Below are positions 7,165-9,804 of a stretch of 9,804 bases of DNA, piece after piece. The notes under the pieces are model-generated. The model worked only from the letters and a program-made list of their open reading frames with translations. It did not search any database and was not told the origin of the DNA. The stretch's first letter is position 1; each line of letters opens with the position of its first letter. Source of the stretch: Deltaproteobacteria bacterium (GTDB lineage: Bacteria; Desulfobacterota; Syntrophia; Syntrophales; UBA5619). The stretch spans positions 1 to 9,804 of the forward strand of contig JAMDBG010000022.1 in the NCBI GenBank assembly GCA_023487865.1, written 5' to 3'. The position numbers and the translations under genes are program-made.

Positions 7165-8139
7165 ATGACAGTCGTTCCAAGATTCAAGGTAGTCGAAGGG
7201 TGGGAAAAACTGCCGGCCGGTTACATCCACAAGGATGTAGATGGTGTGGCGGTCGACTCGAAGGACAATGTTTATCTGATGACCCGGCAGGACGCCCGGG
7301 TGATCGTCTATGACCGCGAGGGCAACTTCCTGCGTTCCTGGGGCGAGGATATCTTCACCCCGCGCACGCACGGGGTCACCATCGGGCCGGATGACATGGT
7401 CTACACCGTCGACGACGGGGACCACACCGTCCGCAAATTCACGCCCGAGGGAAAACAGGTGCTGCTGATCGGAACTCCGGGTAAGGCTTCCGATACCGGT
7501 TACGATGGAAAGAGCCATGTCAGCGTCAAGCGCGGCGGGCCTCCCTTCAACAGGCCGACCAATGTCGCTGTCGCACCCAACGGTGAGCTTTACGTCTGCG
7601 ACGGGTACGGAAACGCCCGGGTACACCGCTTCACGGCCGACGGGACACTCATCCAGTCCTGGGGCGAACCGGGGACGGGACCCGGCCAGTTCCGCCTGCC
7701 GCACGGCATCGGGATTTCACCGGATGACCGCGTCTTCGTGACCGACCGGGAGAACGACCGGATCCACATCTACTCGCGGGACGGAAAACTCCTTGAGATC
7801 TGGACCCATGTTCAGCGGCCGACGGACCTTTCTTTCGACAAGGAGGGCCGCGTGTATGTCTCGGAGCTTTGGTGGCGGGTCGGCCAGGAATCGTTTACCA
7901 ACGGCAAGATCAAGTATGACCTGCCGGGGGGCGTTCGGGTCCTGGATCTTGCGGGAAACGTCCTCCTCCACTGGTGCAGCGCCGACCGGGAGGCCCCGGG
8001 GAACTTCGTTGCCCCCCACACCCTGTGCGTCGATTCGCGGGGCGATATTTACGTGGGCGAGGTCACCTGGACGTTTGGCGTGTCTCGCGGCGGCGTGCGC
8101 GAGGACGCCCATACCTTCCAGAAATTTGCCCGCAGTTGA
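7165..8139 (+). CDS. NHL-repeat six-bladed beta-propeller, peptidyl-alpha-hydroxyglycine amidating lyase-like
   Basis: A 324-residue protein from ATG 7165, which has AGAGGA at 7151-7156; GTG 7159 adds two residues. NHL-type blades repeat as 'D.VAVDSKDNVYL..', 'PTNVAVAPNGELYVCDGYGN' (131-150), 'PHGIGISPDDRVFVTDREND' (179-198) and 'PHTLCVDSRGDIYVGEV' (284-300). Three histidines at equivalent blade positions, H69 (THGV), H180 (PHGI) and H285 (PHTL), match the zinc-binding trio of the lyase domain of peptidylglycine alpha-amidating enzyme. DGYGNARVHRF (146-156) matches that enzyme's DGYxNxR active-site segment with its tyrosine, and R41 may correspond to its active-site arginine. The residues flanking the third histidine differ (A-P-H-T instead of M-P-H-D). 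No signal peptide is seen, so it is probably cytoplasmic. No monooxygenase partner is present, so peptide amidation is unlikely; a C-N or hemiaminal lyase/lactonase-like role is a guess. It is probably co-transcribed with the MFS gene 30 bp downstream. Confidence 0.82.
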   Translation: MTVVPRFKVVEGWEKLPAGYIHKDVDGVAVDSKDNVYLMTRQDARVIVYDREGNFLRSWGEDIFTPRTHGVTIGPDDMVYTVDDGDHTVRKFTPEGKQVLLIGTPGKASDTGYDGKSHVSVKRGGPPFNRPTNVAVAPNGELYVCDGYGNARVHRFTADGTLIQSWGEPGTGPGQFRLPHGIGISPDDRVFVTDRENDRIHIYSRDGKLLEIWTHVQRPTDLSFDKEGRVYVSELWWRVGQESFTNGKIKYDLPGGVRVLDLAGNVLLHWCSADREAPGNFVAPHTLCVDSRGDIYVGEVTWTFGVSRGGVREDAHTFQKFARS

Positions 8140-8169
8140 CGGGAGCGAAATCCGGTCCTACCGCAGCCT

Positions 8170-9351
8170 ATGAACGAAACAAACCGTACCGATGTCAGGG
8201 TCCTCTTCGCCCTGACGATGCTCCATTTCACCGGCGATTTCTATGCCGCGTTCATCAGTCCGCTCTTGCCGGTCTTCGTCGAGCGGTTCGCCCTGTCGCT
8301 GACCGAAGTCGGGCTGATTGCCGGGGTGATGCGGATGCTTGCGTTCGTCGTCCAGCCGGCGGTGGGCTATTTCGCCGATCGTTACCGCTCCCGCGTTTTC
8401 ATCATCGGCGGCCCTCTGCTGTCCATCGTTTTCATCGCCCTCGTCGGCTGGGCGCCCTCCTTTCCAGTCCTTCTGCTCTTCGTCTCGATAGGATCGATCG
8501 GCGCCGCGATGTTCCACCCCTCCATTGCCGGGATGATCGCCAATTACGCGGGGCGCCATATCGGGCTCTCCCTTTCGATCTTCAACATGGGCGGGACGCT
8601 CGCCTACGGTCTCGGGCCGCTCTTCATCGCCTACATTGTGGACCGCTGGACTCTTTCAGCCTCGCCGTGGACGGCGATCCCGGGGCTCGCCATGATGGTC
8701 CTGCTGTTCAAGATCGTACCCGCCCCTCTGGGGGAAGGGCTCCGGGGGGAGGGATTCTTCCATGCGATCAGGGATGCCTTCGGGGAGGTGTGGAAGCTGG
8801 TGATCCTGGTCTGGGTGGTGATGGTCATGCGCGCCTTCGTGACCCAGGCCTTCCTCGCCTTTGTCCCGATCCTGTACGCGCGGGAAGGTCATACACTGGT
8901 TTCCATCGGTTTTGTCATCTCCCTTTTCACCGTGGCCGGGGCGATCAGCGGCGTCGCCGCCGGCCATCTGTCCGACCGGATCGGCTACAAGCCTATTTAC
9001 ACGGTCGTCTTTTTCCTGGCCACCCCCTCTCTCCTGCTGATGCTCTTCCTCCAGGGCATCTGGGTGTATGCCGCCGCCGCGCTTTCGGGCTTTTTCATGT
9101 TTGCGACGCTGCCGCTGGGGCTCGTCATGGCGCAGAAACTGGCGCCCCGCGGCAAATCGATGGTATCAAGCCTGATGATGGGCCTCGCTGTGGGATTGGG
9201 TGGCATGATGACACCTCTCGTCGGGAGCCTCGCCGATCTTTTCTCCATCCAAACAGTCCTTGCGGGCGTGGCCCTGCTTCCCCTGCTCAGCATCGGGTTG
9301 GTCGTCTTTTTTCCGGAGAAGCGGCTCCGTGAGCAGCCTCTCGTCGGATAA
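8170..9351 (+). CDS. MFS transporter, fosmidomycin-resistance (Fsr)-like
   Basis: A 393-residue, very hydrophobic protein with about 12 predicted membrane helices in two halves. The early LHFTGDFYAAFISPLLPVFV (18-37) and GAAMFHPSIAGMIANYAG (111-128) resemble the Fsr branch of the major facilitator superfamily. MFS motif A occurs in the loop after TM2 (GYFADRYRSR, 66-75) and is repeated in the second half (GHLSDRIGYKP, 265-275). The central cytoplasmic loop is around 182-207. Fsr itself is a drug-efflux proton antiporter, but the branch also includes carriers of unknown substrate, so direction and cargo are undetermined. No clear Shine-Dalgarno precedes ATG 8170 (nearest GGGAG is about 25 bases away). 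With only 30 bp from the propeller gene, translational coupling is plausible. The pairing suggests the propeller processes what the carrier moves (inference). Confidence 0.9.
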   Translation: MNETNRTDVRVLFALTMLHFTGDFYAAFISPLLPVFVERFALSLTEVGLIAGVMRMLAFVVQPAVGYFADRYRSRVFIIGGPLLSIVFIALVGWAPSFPVLLLFVSIGSIGAAMFHPSIAGMIANYAGRHIGLSLSIFNMGGTLAYGLGPLFIAYIVDRWTLSASPWTAIPGLAMMVLLFKIVPAPLGEGLRGEGFFHAIRDAFGEVWKLVILVWVVMVMRAFVTQAFLAFVPILYAREGHTLVSIGFVISLFTVAGAISGVAAGHLSDRIGYKPIYTVVFFLATPSLLLMLFLQGIWVYAAAALSGFFMFATLPLGLVMAQKLAPRGKSMVSSLMMGLAVGLGGMMTPLVGSLADLFSIQTVLAGVALLPLLSIGLVVFFPEKRLREQPLVG

Positions 9352-9590
9352 AGAGGGCCGCGATAACGGAAGACACGGCATTCCCGTGACGGCAAAAGCG
9401 GAATGGTGCGATAAAAGCCTGGTTCATCCATTATTTTACGTACTTTTAAAGCGGCCTTTCTTTCTATCCTCGGCAGCGAAATAAATTTCATTGATCTAGT
9501 AGATTTTAAATGCAAAGGATGATAAAGAACTGCAAAATGTGAATGGCCGTTAAATAAGTTCTATCCTGTATCATCATGCTGGAGGGACAT

Positions 9591-9677
9591 ATGGGCTGGC
9601 TGACAGACACCCCGTTTCTTACAAGAGAGCGGGGTTTTTTGCAGATAAGAGGGGCATGGTGCGTGAAGCCCGATTGA
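9591..9677 (+). CDS. Possible 28-codon micro-ORF overlapping a terminator (doubtful)
   Basis: ATG 9591 is preceded by GGAGGG (9581-9586), which is close (4 bases) but otherwise a strong ribosome site. The frame encodes MGWLTDTPFLTRERGFLQIR followed by GAWCVKPD and a TGA stop at 9675-9677. It reads straight through the intrinsic terminator stem at 9609-9635, so transcripts ending at the T tract would be truncated inside the frame. It could be a leader-type peptide, a relic, or chance. No family is recognised. Confidence 0.2.
   Translation: MGWLTDTPFLTRERGFLQIRGAWCVKPD
9609..9640 (+). terminator. Intrinsic (rho-independent) terminator
   Basis: The 5' arm ACCCCG-TTTC (9609-9618), a loop TTACAA, and the 3' arm GAGA-(G bulge)-CGGGGT (9625-9635) are followed by a run of T's ending at 9640. 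The lower six base pairs are perfect and GC-rich. It may end the propeller/MFS transcript about 260 bases after the MFS stop, or a separate short RNA from this gap. Confidence 0.8.
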
Positions 9678-9689
9678 CGGATTCTGAGC

Positions 9690-9714
9690 CGTTTTATCCA
9701 GTCTGTATAAAACG
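9690..9714. repeat. Perfect 8-bp inverted repeat with 9-base spacer
   Basis: CGTTTTAT (9690-9697) and ATAAAACG (9707-9714) are exact reverse complements around CCAGTCTGT. It lies just upstream of, and partly abuts, the candidate promoter at 9712-9739, as an operator might. The right half contains GTCTGTATAA, which recurs at 9786-9795. Confidence 0.55.
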
Positions 9715-9739
9715 ACACTTCTGAAGGGAGCGATATAAT
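9712..9739 (+). promoter_or_regulatory. Candidate sigma70-type promoter reading rightward
   Basis: A perfect TATAAT -10 box (9734-9739) is preceded at 16 bases by ACGACA (9712-9717), which matches four of six positions of TTGACA. The start of transcription would fall near 9746, leading toward a gene beyond the right edge. AT-rich context makes chance matches common, so support is moderate at best. Confidence 0.35.
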
Positions 9740-9783
9740 ATTCGCAATGATTGCAATGAGCTGCCTTGTAAGCACTGGAAGAC

Positions 9784-9800
9784 TGGTCTGTATAAGACCA
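9784..9800. repeat. Perfect 6-bp inverted repeat (hairpin) near the right edge
   Basis: TGGTCT (9784-9789) and AGACCA (9795-9800) pair around GTATA. It contains a second copy of GTCTGTATAA (9786-9795; first copy 9701-9710, 85 bp earlier). It may be a leader hairpin, a regulator site, or part of an element cut off by the window end. Confidence 0.45.
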
Positions 9801-9804
9801 AGGG

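Larger units (their letters stand above)
9352..9804. other. AT-richer intergenic region without a convincing long gene
   Basis: Base composition changes soon after the MFS stop: the GC-rich coding pattern gives way to AT-rich sequence from about 9420. I see a small hairpin (CACGG-CATTC-CCGTG, 9374-9388, no T tract), a strong terminator, two perfect inverted repeats and a candidate promoter (listed separately). The longest reading frames here (reverse strand 9506-9775, GTG start, no ribosome site) lack any recognisable motif. The region may be a regulatory gap before a gene beyond the window, or the flank of a mobile element. Confidence 0.6.

Noticed and set aside
5497..7704. Very long reverse-strand open frame (735 codons)
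   Set aside because: It spans the end of the aldolase, the whole FHA/HD-GYP gene and part of the propeller gene, all of which have intact family motifs on the + strand. It is a composition artefact.
7974..9332. A + strand open frame of 452 codons overlapping the MFS gene in another frame
   Set aside because: It is Arg/Pro-rich shadow translation; the overlapping frame encodes a clear MFS transporter.
9506..9775. Reverse-strand frame of 89 codons in the terminal gap
   Set aside because: GTG start without a ribosome site, no recognisable motif, and it reads through the terminator hairpin and inverted repeats. Chance opening in AT-rich DNA is the simplest explanation.
9757..9804. tRNA-Thr-like anticodon loop sequence (GCCTTGTAAGC)
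   Set aside because: The flanking bases do not form a proper anticodon stem, and there is no D-arm, T-loop GTTCGAATC-type sequence or acceptor pairing.
1..9804. CRISPR arrays, rRNA genes, transposases, integrases or phage genes
   Set aside because: None seen on either strand: no regularly spaced repeats, no rRNA signature, and all recognised proteins are metabolic, signalling or transport.

Overview
The window is GC-rich and densely coding. All ten recognisable genes lie on the + strand, with short gaps and several start/stop overlaps. Nothing in it is taxonomically diagnostic. The mix of hydroxyacid/aldolase catabolic enzymes, a split AtuA protein, an FHA/HD-GYP regulator and a lyase-like propeller would fit a Gram-negative, probably proteobacterial or Thermodesulfobacteriota ('deltaproteobacterial') genome. 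That placement is a low-confidence inference.

Region A (1-5552) looks like one catabolic operon of seven genes. In order they are: the C-terminal part of an RraA/HMG-aldolase-like protein (5' end outside the window), an Ldh2-type NAD(P)-dependent 2-hydroxyacid dehydrogenase, an AtuA (DUF1446) protein, a small AtuA-C-like protein, a single-domain cupin, a D-isomer-specific 2-hydroxyacid dehydrogenase, and an HpcH/HpaI-type aldolase. Ldh2-AtuA and AtuA-AtuA-C overlap by one and four bases, so translational coupling is likely. Two unrelated 2-hydroxyacid dehydrogenases plus two unrelated metal-dependent pyruvate-aldolase families suggest oxidation or epimerisation of a hydroxy acid, followed by retro-aldol cleavage to a pyruvate-like product. 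The substrate cannot be read from sequence, and no regulator or dedicated importer for this set lies in the window.

Region B (5638-7035) is a stand-alone signalling gene with an N-terminal FHA domain fused to a complete HD-GYP domain (predicted cyclic-di-GMP phosphodiesterase). It is separated from its neighbours by gaps of 85 and 129 bp and is probably its own transcription unit.

Region C (7165-9351) pairs a cytoplasmic NHL-type beta-propeller resembling peptidyl-alpha-hydroxyglycine alpha-amidating lyase (three spaced histidines and the DGYxNxR motif retained) with a 12-TM MFS transporter resembling the fosmidomycin-resistance (Fsr) group. They are 30 bp apart and probably co-transcribed.

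Region D (9352-9804) carries no convincing long gene and is visibly AT-richer. It holds a strong intrinsic terminator preceded by a possible 28-codon micro-ORF, two perfect inverted repeats that share the 10-mer GTCTGTATAA, and a candidate promoter with a consensus -10 box reading out of the window. It may be an intergenic regulatory region or the edge of a different genomic element.
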